Source of the DNA: Prostheceraeus crozeri
Taxonomy: Eukaryota > Platyhelminthes > Polycladida > Euryleptidae
DNA: 64,000 nucleotides
Direction: 5' to 3'
Assembly: GCA_907163375.1 (NCBI GenBank)
Contig: CAJQUW010007850.1
Span: 124,001-188,000 of the forward strand
The translations under genes were made by a program, and so were the position numbers. The notes beneath the pieces were generated by a model, which made no database searches, was not told the DNA's origin, and was given only the letters and a program-made list of their open reading frames with translations. Shown here piece after piece: positions 1 to 10,728 of this stretch. Each line of letters opens with the position of its first letter. Position 1 is the first letter of the stretch.

Positions 1-1404
1 AAATAATGTTTTTATCATTTACATTAGTATTGTTGAACCATAGAATGGAATGTTGAACATCATATCAATGAGCCTGACAGGCATCATATCAGGCAGGTGT
101 ACGTTTTATGATTGCAATTGCTTTATTCTGTAAAATAGAAATGTAAGATTTTCGATCATTTCTATGAAGTTCATTGCAAAAGATCACTTAAACCGCTTCA
201 AAACGCTTCCTTCACCTCAAAGTGAGATAAGCATGGCCTATAGGCTTATTCAAATCACTCGCAAGCTCCACTTGTTTGACGGTAAGTAGCCGAAAATTAA
301 TGAGAATTTTCCTAGTTTGCAAACTGCTGTTTCACTTCAGTTTCAAATCATCTTCAATTGGAAATAATTGAATATTTAGCGAGTTGTGAATTACAAAGCG
401 AATGCAAAAATATTCTTGAAGAAATTGCAACACACACTAAAAGAAAAGTCAAAATTAAAGGCTAGTAGTAAGGTAAAAAGATGCAACGGAATAAGCATTT
501 CTAATGTTGCGCAATTCTCTAATTGAAATCAATTTTTGCTAGGGGGGCGGTGAAGAGTGAATACCGAGCGCTTAGCGTGGCTTATGGGAGATGAGAGAAC
601 CCCCATTGTTAAGTCTTGATGTTTGAGGCGACGTTTGTGTAAAAGCGGATTACATATTCATCACACAACGATTATATGTTTATGGGATTCGAGGATGTAC
701 AGGATTTGTTTACATGTGCAGATGCTATATTTATTGATGGGATGAATTTAATGAGAGGATGAGTTTACATGTGGGAAGCGCAACATTTGAATGATGTCTA
801 ACTTATCTTTGTGACATATCATTACCTATTCACTATTTTGTCAGCCACTATGTGTGGGACCCCGCTCGTCTGGGTTTGAGTGATCAGGTTAGGGGTCGAA
901 ACACAACTAGATGAGTACCTGCTGATCACTGACGGACTGCAGTATTATGTTTTATATCCCTTAATCGGTAGCTGAAGTAGTGGTCGATGTATTGTATTTC
1001 AAATGAAGAACAAATGAAGAAATGTGGGATTACATGAAGTATTATAGACGGATCAAGAAACTGACGATAACAAATTCAAGTGAAGAACTAGTATTTTCCA
1101 TGTGTAGTCTTAGGTAGAGTGTGTGTAGTTTCATTGCTTTCGGTGTAGTAGAATGACATTGTAGTTCTATTGTTTGCCTTCATTATCGACTTTCCACATA
1201 TCCACCATGTGTAGTGTCAGATATAGTGTAGCATCAGTTCACTTGTAATCGGTGGGGTACTATCATTGTAATATCATGTTTTACCTCCACTTTTCCAATT
1301 CTTGTCCATCGGTCTCCTGTTGTTTTATAATATCCAATTTCAATTTCCTTAACCTATGGTGACCATTCTATTTCCACTACCAGCATCTGTAGTCGGTACA
1401 GTAT
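1..1404. other. No gene recognised; short local duplication
   Basis: No coding region or known element was recognised here. About 45 bases at 500-540 recur almost exactly at 1811-1853, and about 28 bases at 1380-1408 recur at 1918-1945. The two duplicated pieces lie on either side of a dispersed repeat at 1405-1712, so a local duplication may have accompanied its insertion. Confidence 0.5.
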
Positions 1405-1712
1405 CAACGTAAGTATATAAGTGAAGTATGCAATCAAAGCATGAATTGTGGGGACATCTTTGATATTACTTTTCGCCAGCTCTTATAAGCAGTTTTATTT
1501 GATATCTCAATTGATAACAGAAGAACATTGAATTATTAAATGGAAGGGACTGAATAGCTATGTCAAAACTATGAATCAGCGAAAAATCACATAGTTATCC
1601 GTAGACGTTTGGAAGACAAAAACATAGATGAAGTTCCATTTCAATGGCTAGAATGTCAGAATTGATGTGGCATAGAAATTAATTGATTGTTAAGGTACTT
1701 AATAGACGACCG
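1405..1712 (+). repeat. Dispersed repeat family A, copy 1
   Basis: This about 300-bp sequence is found three times in the window: here, at 8588-8656 plus 9479-9712 (same strand, interrupted), and at 62725-63022 (opposite strand). The shared landmarks, in order, are a start like GTAAGTATATAAG, then GTGGGGACATCT, TTCGCCAGCTC, GGAAGGGACTGAATAGC and ACATAGTTATCCG. No ORF spans it. It is probably a non-autonomous element, but no terminal inverted repeat was identified, so the class is unknown. Confidence 0.7.
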
Positions 1713-1740
1713 TAACAGAGCTGCAAAAATTCCACTGAAT

Positions 1741-1806
1741 TTTTTTAATTCCAATTCCGGAGCAGAAATTTCAATTCAATTCCAATTCCAATTCCAATTC
1801 CAATTC
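1741..1806. repeat. CCAATT-type simple repeat
   Basis: The tract contains consecutive AATTCC/CCAATT hexamers, best preserved at about 1775-1806, at the downstream edge of family A copy 1. Confidence 0.75.
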
Positions 1807-1945
1807 TAATAAGCATTTCTAATGTTGCGCAATTCTCTAATTGAAATCAATTATTGCTTCAATTATATTATTTGATTATTCAATTACATGGTGACCATTG
1901 TCCTATTGTATTTCCACTACCAGCATCTGTAGTCGGTACAGTATA

Positions 1946-3399
1946 CTAGACGTCTGTTTTGAACATGTATGCGGCAGTGTTTGGAATCTATGGTATTAGT
2001 ACATATATTAACAGCAAGAATGAGTAGTGTTACAAGTCTTAAGATTTCCATCAGATATCTTAAGACTTGTTAAGACTCAGATATCTTATTTTACCAGATA
2101 ATGGGCCAAAGCTGATCAATTTTAATTCGTTGCCACGAGAAAGCTCCATTGACTTCTCTTAAGAACAGATTAATCCAATGGTTACAGTAGCATTGTATTC
2201 GTACACTTGCGGATTGGAGAACGTCATCAGTCCTCATTAGGACTACTTCAATTAATAATTTGAATTAGTAAGCATTATATTCTATTATAAATGGCTACTG
2301 GGATGATTTTCATCATCGCATGAGAATGCTGATTCTAATTGAATTCAGATAAAGATGAAGATAAAAAATGTGAATATGCTAATGCTGAAAATCATTTAGA
2401 AGTAAAAGAGTAATAAAAACATTTCTCAAGGGATAGTATTAGCTAGCCTACGATCTTAAAACAGTTGATTACTTGACATCCAAAACCGTTGAAATTCGAT
2501 CACAGTATCTTCGGGTGCCAGCCTCCGGATATGGAGTCTGTCCTGCTTCAAATTTAATTTTGAAAAACGAAGACAAGATCAATAATAAATTGTATTGAAG
2601 AGCTTTCGATTACGCTTTGTCAATTCAATAAAACAACAACTACTTCTAACAGCATTAAAAAAAGAAGGAAAATGTCTTTGACAGTCTACCACAGAAAATC
2701 TTCAAAATAAGATGCAAACTGAATACTATGGTAAATTCTAGATATTTTTTTACATACAGCTATAAGCAAATATGAATTAAGCAATTAGGTCAATGTTGAA
2801 TGGAATATATGCTTCAAGTTTGTATGTAATCCATTAAGTTTTGATAATTGATTTGACACATTTTGAGTGACTTTGAAGTTGACTGGATGAATATGCAATA
2901 TTGTGAATCATAGCATCTCATCTCAATTTCATTGTTTATTAGAATTCCTTTGGTTTGCTAAATTGTCATTCCATTGAGCAGAAAGCATCATGAGAGTTTA
3001 CTGATATCGGCCCACCTCTGTCATGAATTGATTGGAAAATTTTTGTGCCATAAGTCTCATATACAATGAATGGAAAGCGCTATTTGTCATTAGAGAATAT
3101 AGAATCCTCACTTCAGCAATTCCTAGGCACTGCGCCCCAGAGTGTTTATGATAGTTCATAATCCAAATAACACAATGTTTTGAAAAAAATTCTGTCATTA
3201 CACTCAGGAGGTAAAAGATGAATAATTTTTATGGTGCAGTCTAATGCTGCTATTCTATCCGATATGTTGGAGTCGTTTCTTTTATAAAAGTAATTGGATT
3301 TTAAGGAAAATAGCACAATAAATGCGATTGGATCAACTAGAACCTACTACTTCCGAGTAAGTTGAGTAAGTCGCTTTCTTCTAATTTGTCAACACCACA
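1946..3399. other. No gene recognised
   Basis: AT-rich sequence. The short open frames here have no recognisable motif, and I saw no strong repeat match elsewhere in the window. Confidence 0.4.
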
Positions 3400-3676
3400 G
3401 AATTAAATATTTTGATTATCTGCTTCGGTTTGCTAGAAGTGTGATCAATACAAAATCGCCGGCACATCGAGGAACCTATTAAGTGGGTAAAAAGGAATTC
3501 CTAATACCTTACAGAGATAGGAAAAAAAGTCATGCGTCGCTTGCGGATTAATGTGAGCTCAAGCAAAGTGGTTCGACTGCCAAAATTCCTTCAGATTCGA
3601 AGACTTCTGATCATTGCGCACAAGTTTTCTCCATGATGTTGGCCCTTCCGATCATTATTTAAAAAAAGTATTAGGT

Positions 3677-3688
3677 GTACGAAAATTA
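3677..3688 (+). repeat. Target-site duplication, left copy
   Basis: GTACGAAAATTA immediately precedes the PLE insertion and recurs at 4425-4436 directly after it. The uninterrupted relative near 11783 has the word once. Confidence 0.8.
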
Positions 3689-3689
3689 T

Positions 3690-3840
3690 TGTGTGAAAAG
3701 AAAACAATCGCTCCCTTTGTTTGACGTAAATCTATTTTGAAATTTTTTTTTCAAAAAATCACCCGACGCGTTTCGTCAATCCGACAGTCTCAAGGGCTTA
3801 GTATGTGACACAAGTGTTAAAAGGTAGGTTTATATACAAC
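3690..3840 (-). repeat. PLE terminal arm (pLTR-like), left
   Basis: This arm is the reverse complement of 4225-4395, with a few indels in A/T runs. It contains ACGCGTTTCGTC and a 3' segment ending in GGTTTATATACAAC. A hammerhead-like motif lies on the minus strand at 3762-3796. Confidence 0.75.
3762..3796 (-). ncRNA. Hammerhead-like motif, left PLE arm
   Basis: On the minus strand a CCC/GGG outer stem encloses a degenerate first box (TTGAGA), a GTC/GAC stem with a short loop, the invariant GAAA, the self-complementary CGCG and then TC. This order fits the minimal hammerhead ribozymes known from Penelope-like elements, but the first box departs from the CUGANGA consensus, so activity is doubtful. 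Confidence 0.4.
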
Positions 3841-3868
3841 AAATCAGTAGTCCAGTCAGGGCAACTCA

Positions 3869-4198
3869 TCATGTCAGCTCATGACGTCTGTTCAATAGCG
3901 GCATTTTCAACGCAATGTTACGTGATTCAGCCATCCTAGGAGTAATCGCCGAGTTTTGCTTGTCCAAAATCTTATAACTAAAATCATCAATGGTCATCAC
4001 TTCATCGCAATGGTCCAACAAGTTATGTTCAGTTAATGCACTTTTTGTATCTCGATTCTTTACACTACGTTGGTGTTCGTTGAATCTAGTTCTGAAAGGT
4101 CGACATGTTTGACCTATGTACTTCTTCTGGCAGCGATTGCAAGAGAATTCATAAACTACATATTTTTGCTTACAGTTAAATTTTGGGCCGATTGTCAA
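3869..4198 (-). pseudogene. PLE GIY-YIG endonuclease fragment
   Basis: The 109-codon frame carries a GIY-YIG nuclease domain. YVVYEFSC is followed by CQKKYIGQTCRPFRTR and then EHQRS, which is the GIY...YIG...R...E order. The end resembles the C-terminus of PLE proteins (residues PLLNRRHEL). In PLEs this domain follows the reverse transcriptase and nicks target DNA. No reverse transcriptase precedes it, so it is a fragment and the apparent start is not a real one. The overlapping plus-strand frame at 4070-4288 is a shadow. Confidence 0.8.
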
Positions 4199-4224
4199 GC
4201 AAATATCGCAAGTACTGATTTGTT

Positions 4225-4395
4225 GTATATAAACCTACCTTTTTTAACACTTGTGTCACATACTAAGCCCTTGAGACTGTTGGATTGACGAAACGCGTCG
4301 GGTGATTTTTTGAAAAAAAATTTTAAAATAGATTTTTAAATAGATTTAAAATAGACAAAGGGAGCGATTGTTTTTTTTCACACAATTATGACTAA
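4225..4395 (+). repeat. PLE terminal arm (pLTR-like), right
   Basis: This is the inverted partner of 3690-3840. It starts with GTATATAAACCTACC and includes GACGAAACGCGTCGGG. It differs from the left arm mainly in the lengths of A/T runs and by one C/T change in the hammerhead-like stem. Confidence 0.75.
4268..4302 (+). ncRNA. Hammerhead-like motif, right PLE arm
   Basis: This is the plus-strand version of the motif in the left arm: CCC, a degenerate first box, a short stem, GAAA, CGCG, TC, GGG. The stem has a G-T pair where the left copy has G-C. Same doubt about the first box. Confidence 0.4.
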
Positions 4396-4424
4396 CCTTC
4401 CGTACGGACGAACTATGAAATTAA

Positions 4425-4436
4425 GTACGAAAATTA
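4425..4436 (+). repeat. Target-site duplication, right copy
   Basis: GTACGAAAATTA, identical to 3677-3688, marks the right end of the PLE insertion. Confidence 0.8.
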
Positions 4437-4737
4437 GCTTACTTGATGTTTTCGCATCCTCTCCTCGGCATTCCTCTCGACACATAATCTAGACTCATAT
4501 AATTATATCCATGTATTCAAGCTTTGTTGTGTAGTATTTGAATTAATTTGCTGTAGGCCTACTATTTGGTTATTGCATAAATAAGAATAAAATAAACATG
4601 TACATATGTACAAACAATAGGAAAAAAGCTTTTCATCCACTTGTCTTATTTGTCAGACACCGCTTAAAATTTTAATTGAAAAAAGTTACGATTCCTCATT
4701 CTGCATGAAAATTTGAAATAGGCGACTCATGCACAAG

Positions 4738-5790
4738 GAAGACATATAGGGCTTACAACTACTGAATGAGTCTTACAAATAAAGCGTTGGCAATCATTAC
4801 AACGAGCTTGCACTTTCGATCTTTCGATCGGTCACACATGATGCATCGACTTCGCTTCTGGAGACTTGGGTCTTTTCGAGTCATGACTCCAATGAGAAGC
4901 CCATTGAGATACAGATGCCTGTTTTACAGATAAGTTTACAGTCTCGCTTGTTGGCCTGTATCGCACATCGAATAACCAAGATTCAGAAGGAAATTATACC
5001 ACTAGTCCGTAGACCTCCGGTTGTTGGTCTGAAAATGTAGCAGCACTTACGCGTTTACGTTAGAAAAATAAAAAATGAAAGTCAATTCAAATGGCCATCT
5101 TTAGCATTTTCTCTTTTAGCTATAGGCCTATAGAAGCAACATATGGTCCAAATTATCAAAGCCGACTTCGTTGAGTTGCATGCCTATATCATGTCAGGCT
5201 TTCCATCATGTGACTCTCCTTGCAAATGCTCGGTAGAGAGAAGTAGTAATGGACTTGTTCCTTTGTCCCCATAAGAGAGAAGCGCTAGCTATATGTTGCT
5301 ACGATAAAAACAAATGGAAGAACCTCTTTCTACCACCACCAACTTTCGCAACGACTGGAATTCCTCTTCGATTCACAACGGTTCTCATACGATTCATCTA
5401 GGTACATAGCGGCATCATCAATAATATTATCCACATAAATGAGGAAAACTCATTTCATCGACCGAGTGAATTCTAGGTTTAGGTCCAGCTTCTTCGTGAA
5501 GTATATTTTGAGATCTGCGACGTCCTGAAGTAAATGGCCGGTTCAAACATTCCATATGATTAGCTGTGACACACAGTTATATACAGTTACACTGGTAAAC
5601 ACAGTTATCAGTGTCAGCGTCCTCCTCCTCACTGTCACCAGATGAAATGGCTACCAGTCCAGCAGCATCGATAAACTAGTCGTCCTCGTAGTACCACTCC
5701 CGCTTTCTTCGTCGCCGTTTTTCACACCATCACCACCATCTGAATAGTCATTATAGTCGTCCAAAATGAAAGTCAAGTCGTATCCTTGAT
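4738..5790 (-). pseudogene. Decayed piggyBac-type transposase
   Basis: Reading the minus strand through several frame changes gives piggyBac landmarks in the expected order. There is an acidic N-terminal stretch (5770-5600), an IHSVDEMS piece (near 5470-5440) like the conserved SVDE block, NRRGIPVVAKVGG (5380-5325), a GDKG...LLLLSTEH block (5276-5222), a block like NxTKxGxDNLDHM (5184-5137), and a C-terminal cysteine-rich domain with RCIMC and RCNDCQRFICKTH (4880-4738). piggyBac transposases cut and paste at TTAA; the cysteine-rich domain binds the ends. Multiple frameshifts and stops show it is dead. Terminal repeats were not identified. Confidence 0.75.
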
Positions 5791-8153
5791 CTGCTTCTTC
5801 AGAAATATCGCCAAAAGTAAGACACTAGCTTCTACTTTGCTTTTCGCGACACCTTTAGACAATTGGATAGACAACAACGAGAACAATGAATATGTGAACA
5901 TTAGTGGAAGCCTGTCACATCAGCGGAACAATGAATATACGCTGTCTCAGTCTGTATATCCATTGTCCTCACACGTCACGTGGGCTGCATCTATAGAAGA
6001 CATGTATGTCTCCTGTGAAAATTCAACTCAATCTACGCTAACATCATCACGATGAAAACAAATTTACTGAACCCAAGAAATTTGAAACAGAGACTCTCAC
6101 ATGAAAAGCTTTCTTCGATTCGATCAGTTTTGTAAGATGGTTTTGATCCATGGAATCTAGCAAATTCAAAAGTTTCATAAAAATGTAATGCGTTACAATG
6201 ATTCGTTGCAATCGTAGTATAAATTCGAAAAAGGTTGGTAACTTTAGCAACAGCTTAATTTTTATTGGGTTTGTCAATTCATACTGACAAATTAAGTTCT
6301 GAAAAGACTACATAGCTCCCGGCACGTGTAAGCTTAGTATTATTTTATCTTTATAGGTAGGCCCATTGGCTTAGTTTCATTTTTGATCTTATACAAGCCT
6401 AGAAGTGTCATTTTGCGTTCATAATGAATAATCAAAATAATCAATGTTATTACGACTACAAGCCGTTTTGAAGGACTACCTTGATAAAACATGAATAATT
6501 TTCACGACTATGCATGCAGTAGGCCTAGAAGCATATTTCTGAATAAGCATTATAGGCCTACTGTAGTTATCATACAATAATTTGTGATGAATTTTGATAA
6601 TGCATTTTGAATGTATTTAGTTTAATAGTAATATTTCAGCTTATTTCATTTAAATTCGATCTGACGGATACAAATAATGCAAATTGCTACCTTTCTATGT
6701 TTTGGTGTCATGTATGACCCCAAACATAAACCCACTAGTTCTTAAGATTGCTTTCGGTTTCAGAAACGCTTTTCAATTGAAATCATAAAGACTTTGTAAT
6801 TGGTCTAAAGAGTGACAAAGTCACAGCTGCAGAACTTTGAAATGTGATTCATCTAGATTTTGCATGCTTTTAAAAACGCCTGGTGGTCATATATGACCCC
6901 AAACGAAAGCGAGTCGTTGAAATGAAAAGCATCTTTGAAGCATACCCTGTATATTTGGTAGTCATTTATTCTTGCTTTAGGTAAAGCATTGCACATTATT
7001 CGAAAACTGAGAGTCCACTTATGGATCATCCAATCGAACATTAAAAAAAAATCAGTTCCAACTTGGAATGTTCCGAATATCCGAATATCCGAATCAATTA
7101 TCAAAACATTAAGGTGCCTTATTTTCGGGGGATCATGAGTTGCTTCGTAACTTGCCAATTATTCAATTCTAGTTCTAGTCAATCTGTTCAAATCTAGTTC
7201 AATTCAGCAGATTCAGCATTAATATGCCAACATACCAGCAATATTTGAAAAGGCTAGTTTAATTCTTTAACATCAATAGAACTTCGTCAAGGACAAAAAC
7301 TGAAGAATGACTCATGGTTCTCCGGTCTCCCATGCAAACTTCTGATGGAAACGAAAATGTCTAGAGTTTGAGGTGTCAGAATATCCACTATTGACTATTC
7401 ATTGAACAATATGTTGTTTACTTATGTGAAGTGAAAGTGTCAGATTTTGCTTTAGAAGTCGAAATTACGCGTGCACCTTCCCATTAATCGTCCATCGTCC
7501 GTATTCCCATAAAAAAGATTTCCAACTTGAGTCACTCCGACAAATCAATTCATAAAATGTGCTACTTATTAAGAAATCACAATGGTGAACTGTGTAAAGG
7601 CCTACAATGCAGGGATGCGGAGTCCTATCATTTTGATAGAACTCCGACTCAGGGGGTTGATAGGACTCCGATTCCGACTCCGGGTGGCAATTATATAAAG
7701 CCTAGTTTTTTGAAAAATTAACAGTTAGCTTACATCATAGATCATTATAGGCTTACCTGAACCGATATTTAGTGATCAATGCTGTATCAATTATTAATCA
7801 TTTTCGATGAAAGTTTATCAAATGTCGCTTTAAGTTGGATGCATGCGACTCGGCTCCTCCCACCTTGTTGATGTGTGCTTCACACGGCTTTTCTCCAGTC
7901 TCTACCAGGCAGGATATCCCCATCCTGCTCAAAAAAATATGAGTACACTTTCCATTTTAATTTGGAGGAGCCATCACACACGATTAATGTGAGGGTAAGA
8001 GGTAATGTTCTCAAGCAAATTAGTATTTCATTTTTGTCTCTGATGTGACCTTTGGTGCGTTTGTGTGATCGATGCTAGGAAAGCTTGTCTTCTCTACTTC
8101 GACACGATGATTTGATACAGACATCTGCAAAAGTTTTAGATTTCATTCCGTTT
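5791..8153. other. No gene recognised; GGACTCCGA-type repeats at 7613-7690
   Basis: No coding region with a recognisable motif was found. At 7613-7690 the words GGAGTCCTATC, GAACTCCGACTC, GGACTCCGATTCCGACTCC form a short degenerate tandem tract, as seen in the tails of some SINE or LINE families. TAGGCCTA-type palindromes occur near 6520 and 6555. Confidence 0.4.
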
Positions 8154-8191
8154 GGACATGATCAAGGCGTGAACAAGCCGAAACGTCATCC
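8154..8191 (+). ncRNA. Hammerhead-like motif, isolated
   Basis: GGA and TCC form an outer stem. Inside are a degenerate first box (CATGATCA), an AGGC...GCC stem with an 8-base loop, then GAAA followed by CGTCA. GAAACGTC after a short hairpin is a common PLE hammerhead arrangement, so this is probably a relic of a PLE terminal repeat. The first box is off-consensus and no PLE coding sequence lies beside it. Confidence 0.35.
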
Positions 8192-8654
8192 TGTTATTCA
8201 CCTCTTAATACTTCCTCTTTTAATTCGATTTCGTGGAGAACTCACTCTTCTGCTTCCAAAATAACATAATTCATGCCAAAACTTGTGGTTTCAAACTTTC
8301 TATAATGCATAATTTCACAATATTGCCAAAAGAATGGAATTTGTCAAAAATATATGCAAATTCAAATTTAAAAAAAAACTCATAGCATGGATATCGGTGA
8401 CTCTAAAAACGGATGCCACTACTGCTACCATTTTTTCCTAAATTTACACTATTAATATTTTGACGAGTTCTTATCAGAAAAGTTATCAAAATCTCTTTAT
8501 CTATATGGACAAAGAATTACAATATATTGCCAATGAGAACACTCACTATCATCTAAATGTATGCTTTCTCTTCTTAAGTACCTACATGCCAAAGTAAGTA
8601 TATAAGGGATGTATGTAATCAAAGCATGATTTGTGGGGACATCTATGATATTAC

Positions 8655-9351
8655 TTTATTTCTATGCATGTGTTGAAAAGTTGATATTACCATAGCCCTC
8701 AGAGCGCAAGAGCATTACTATTCAGTCCCTGGTCAACTTTGCGGTCAATACCTTGAAGTTCGTCAACTTTTGTGTCGCAAAGTATATTTTCGTCATAATT
8801 TTATTTTCCCTATGCATTAATTTGATTGTAATTACGTTGAATATCCTTGACAATTGCCTAAATCTAGCATTTGAAACACACGAGCATTGCAATATGCAAA
8901 ATTAAATTATATCGACCTAATGCAGAATCAAAAACATCAAATTGGTAAACGATCTGTTATTAACACAATTATCAACATTTCTGGTAATTTGGATTTCTGT
9001 CAGATAGCTGACAACATTCGAAAAAAATCACTCCTTCGGTTTCCGCATCTTTTACTACTGTTATTTTCTTCATTATCATTTCTGCGGTTCTTCTCATTTT
9101 CAAGTTTCTATTTGGTTAGTAGAATGTAAAGAATACTGGACACCAAGGTATAATACTGATCAAATTTGGATTCAAAAAGTCTTCTTTTGCAATGTATATT
9201 AGCTTATGTCTATTCCTAGTCCATAGATAGAAATAGTGCATTATGTATTTCAAAGTATAGCCATAGACTTCTTAATGTCATAGTTTGGCCGACAAATAGG
9301 ACGCTAAGATATCTAACACATTCCAAATGGAGATCCATGCATAGAAATAAA
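8655..9351. mobile_element. TIR element inside family A copy 2
   Basis: TTTATTTCTATGCATG at 8655-8670 is the exact reverse complement of 9336-9351, giving perfect 16-bp terminal inverted repeats about 0.7 kb apart. They sit at the break in family A copy 2. No transposase frame lies inside. The open frame at 8887-9129 has no recognisable motif. The superfamily is not known. Confidence 0.55.
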
Positions 9352-9478
9352 TTACCTTCACTCGATTAAAAAGTCCTTTTCAGTACTCTGAGCGATACCA
9401 TTCTCTCGATCGCTGCGCTCTCTCGACAAAAATCCTCGTACTGAAAAGTTGACTTTTTAATCTTCGTGAAAATAATTA
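9348..9478. repeat. Imperfect hairpin repeat (MITE-like)
   Basis: The arms 9348-9386 and 9438-9478 are inverted copies with a few mismatches; GATTAAAAAGTC and TTTTCAGTAC on the left have their complements on the right. The loop also contains a smaller inverted repeat around CTCTCGATCGC. It abuts the TIR element at 8655-9351, so it is either part of the same insertion or a second one. Confidence 0.6.
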
Positions 9479-10099
9479 TTTCGCCAGCTCGTATAGGCAG
9501 TTTCAGTTGATAACAGAATAGTATTGAAATATTGAATGGAAGGGACTGAATAGCTATGTCAAAATTATGAAACAGCGAAAAATTACATAGTTATCCGCAG
9601 ACTCTTGGAATACAAAAACATGGATGAAGATCCATTTCTATGGTTAGAATGTTGGAGTTGATTTGGCATAGAAATTAATTCATTATTAAGGTACTAAATA
9701 GACGACTGCAAAACACACATGTTTCTATTAGGACGGGAGCTACTGATACTTTCCTCCTAATTTCTCGCGCAAAAGGCTTAATAGCATGGATTTGTAGATC
9801 TTGAAACACTGAATACAAAAATCACATTGATGAGTGTCACAGCTAGTCGCTTTCGGCTATAGGTAAGGTTAAAGGATTCCAATTGGAATCCAATGGTAAA
9901 ATTCAAGAAATATCTATGGATTGTGAAACACTTAGCAATTTTTTTACATTTTCTTTTGCAGAAAAGAAGCTATTTATCAGAATGCCATGAAATTTGAAAC
10001 ATGATTGAGTTCAGAACATCAACTTCGATATAAAAGTTGAGGTGAGCACAATTCTGAGAGCTTCTACAAAATGAGTAAAATTGCCAAAATTAAGTCAAA

Positions 10100-10220
10100 G
10101 CATGAAAATTGAGTTGTTACCAAACATTTTGGCCACAGCAACTTTTTGAAATCTGTAAACATGAATTTCTGAAAATCCTCTTGGCGAAAAAAGATGGCGG
10201 ACAAGTCGCCAAAAAAGTTA
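10100..10220 (+). repeat. Dispersed repeat family E, copy 1
   Basis: This stretch, containing AAAAAGATGGCGGACAAGTCGCC, matches the opposite strand of 58895-59015, including the words for GATTTTCAGAAATTCA and AACAACTCAATTTTC. No coding region is associated. Confidence 0.65.
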
Positions 10221-10410
10221 CATCAGAGTAATGAGTTGATTGCACACTTAACATTGTTACATTGTTACTTTGTTACATGTACATGCTTCTTCTTCCCGAA
10301 ATACTTTTTATTGTTTTATCCTACTAAAGATGAATAAAAAGCAAGAGCGGTTGCAATTAGCTTAAATAATTTGAAATTTAGGAAATGTCATGCTAATGAG
10401 GTATAAATGA

Positions 10411-10728
10411 CTAATATGTGGCTATTGGGTGACCGGTTTCCGCAACATGCTTCGCCATCTCGGACCTGTCAACGTCTATTTCTCGGACAACACATTTGTG
10501 TTCGGCGGCTCTCTTGTCTGTGGGTCTGTCAGACTGACCGACGTAGGAGAAGTTGCAACCCAGCGCTCCACATGGGATATAGTACACTGAACCAAGACAG
10601 CATGATTTGCAGGATCGTTTCTTCACCAAAAGGTCGGAAAGAGTAGGAGATGGTTTCATTGTCACGGTTATATGAAATTCAGACAGAACGGCTTTGATGC
10701 GGCCACTGACTCCTGGGACGTAAGGCAA
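10411..10728 (-). pseudogene. PLE fragment with GIY-YIG endonuclease
   Basis: The minus-strand frame reads LPYVPGVS-type linker sequence, then a block with KKRSCKSC, then VYYIPCGALGCNFSYVGQSDR and AAEHK. That is the linker and GIY-YIG domain (YIPC, YVGQ, R, EH) of a Penelope-like element protein. It differs from the PLE pieces at 3869 and 16804, so at least three PLE lineages are present. No reverse transcriptase precedes it; it is a fragment. The plus-strand frame at 10407-10646 is a shadow. Confidence 0.75.

Larger units (their letters stand above)
3689..4424 (-). mobile_element. Truncated Penelope-like element with inverted terminal arms
   Basis: The insert is bounded by a 12-bp target duplication. 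Its ends are inverted copies of one sequence of about 150 bp (3690-3840 and 4225-4395), and the only coding region between them is a GIY-YIG endonuclease piece on the minus strand. Terminal repeats in inverted orientation are known for Penelope-like retroelements, where they are called pLTRs. The reverse transcriptase is missing, so this is a short 5'-truncated copy. The right arm has about 29 extra bases before the target duplication. Confidence 0.75.
3400..4500 (+). repeat. Dispersed repeat family D, copy 1, split by a PLE
   Basis: The stretch 3400-3688 closely matches 11503-11790, sharing for example the words AAATCGCCGGCACATCGAGG and AATACCTTACAGAGATAGG. The match breaks off at 3688 and resumes at 4425 with GATGTTTTCGCATCCTCTCC. 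The gap is a 736-bp insertion of a Penelope-like element. The copy at 11503 therefore shows the uninterrupted sequence. The family class is unknown. Confidence 0.75.
8588..9712 (+). repeat. Dispersed repeat family A, copy 2, interrupted
   Basis: The first 69 bases (8588-8656) match the start of family A copy 1, up to GATATTACTTT. The match resumes at about 9479 with TTTCGCCAGCTCGTATAGG and runs to about 9712. About 820 bp of unrelated sequence separates the two halves, so a later insertion is inferred. Confidence 0.7.

Noticed and set aside
7613-7721. Possible CRISPR-like or coding repeat with GGACTCCGA words
   Set aside because: The units are short, irregular and without spacers. It is more like the tail of a SINE or LINE in an animal genome.
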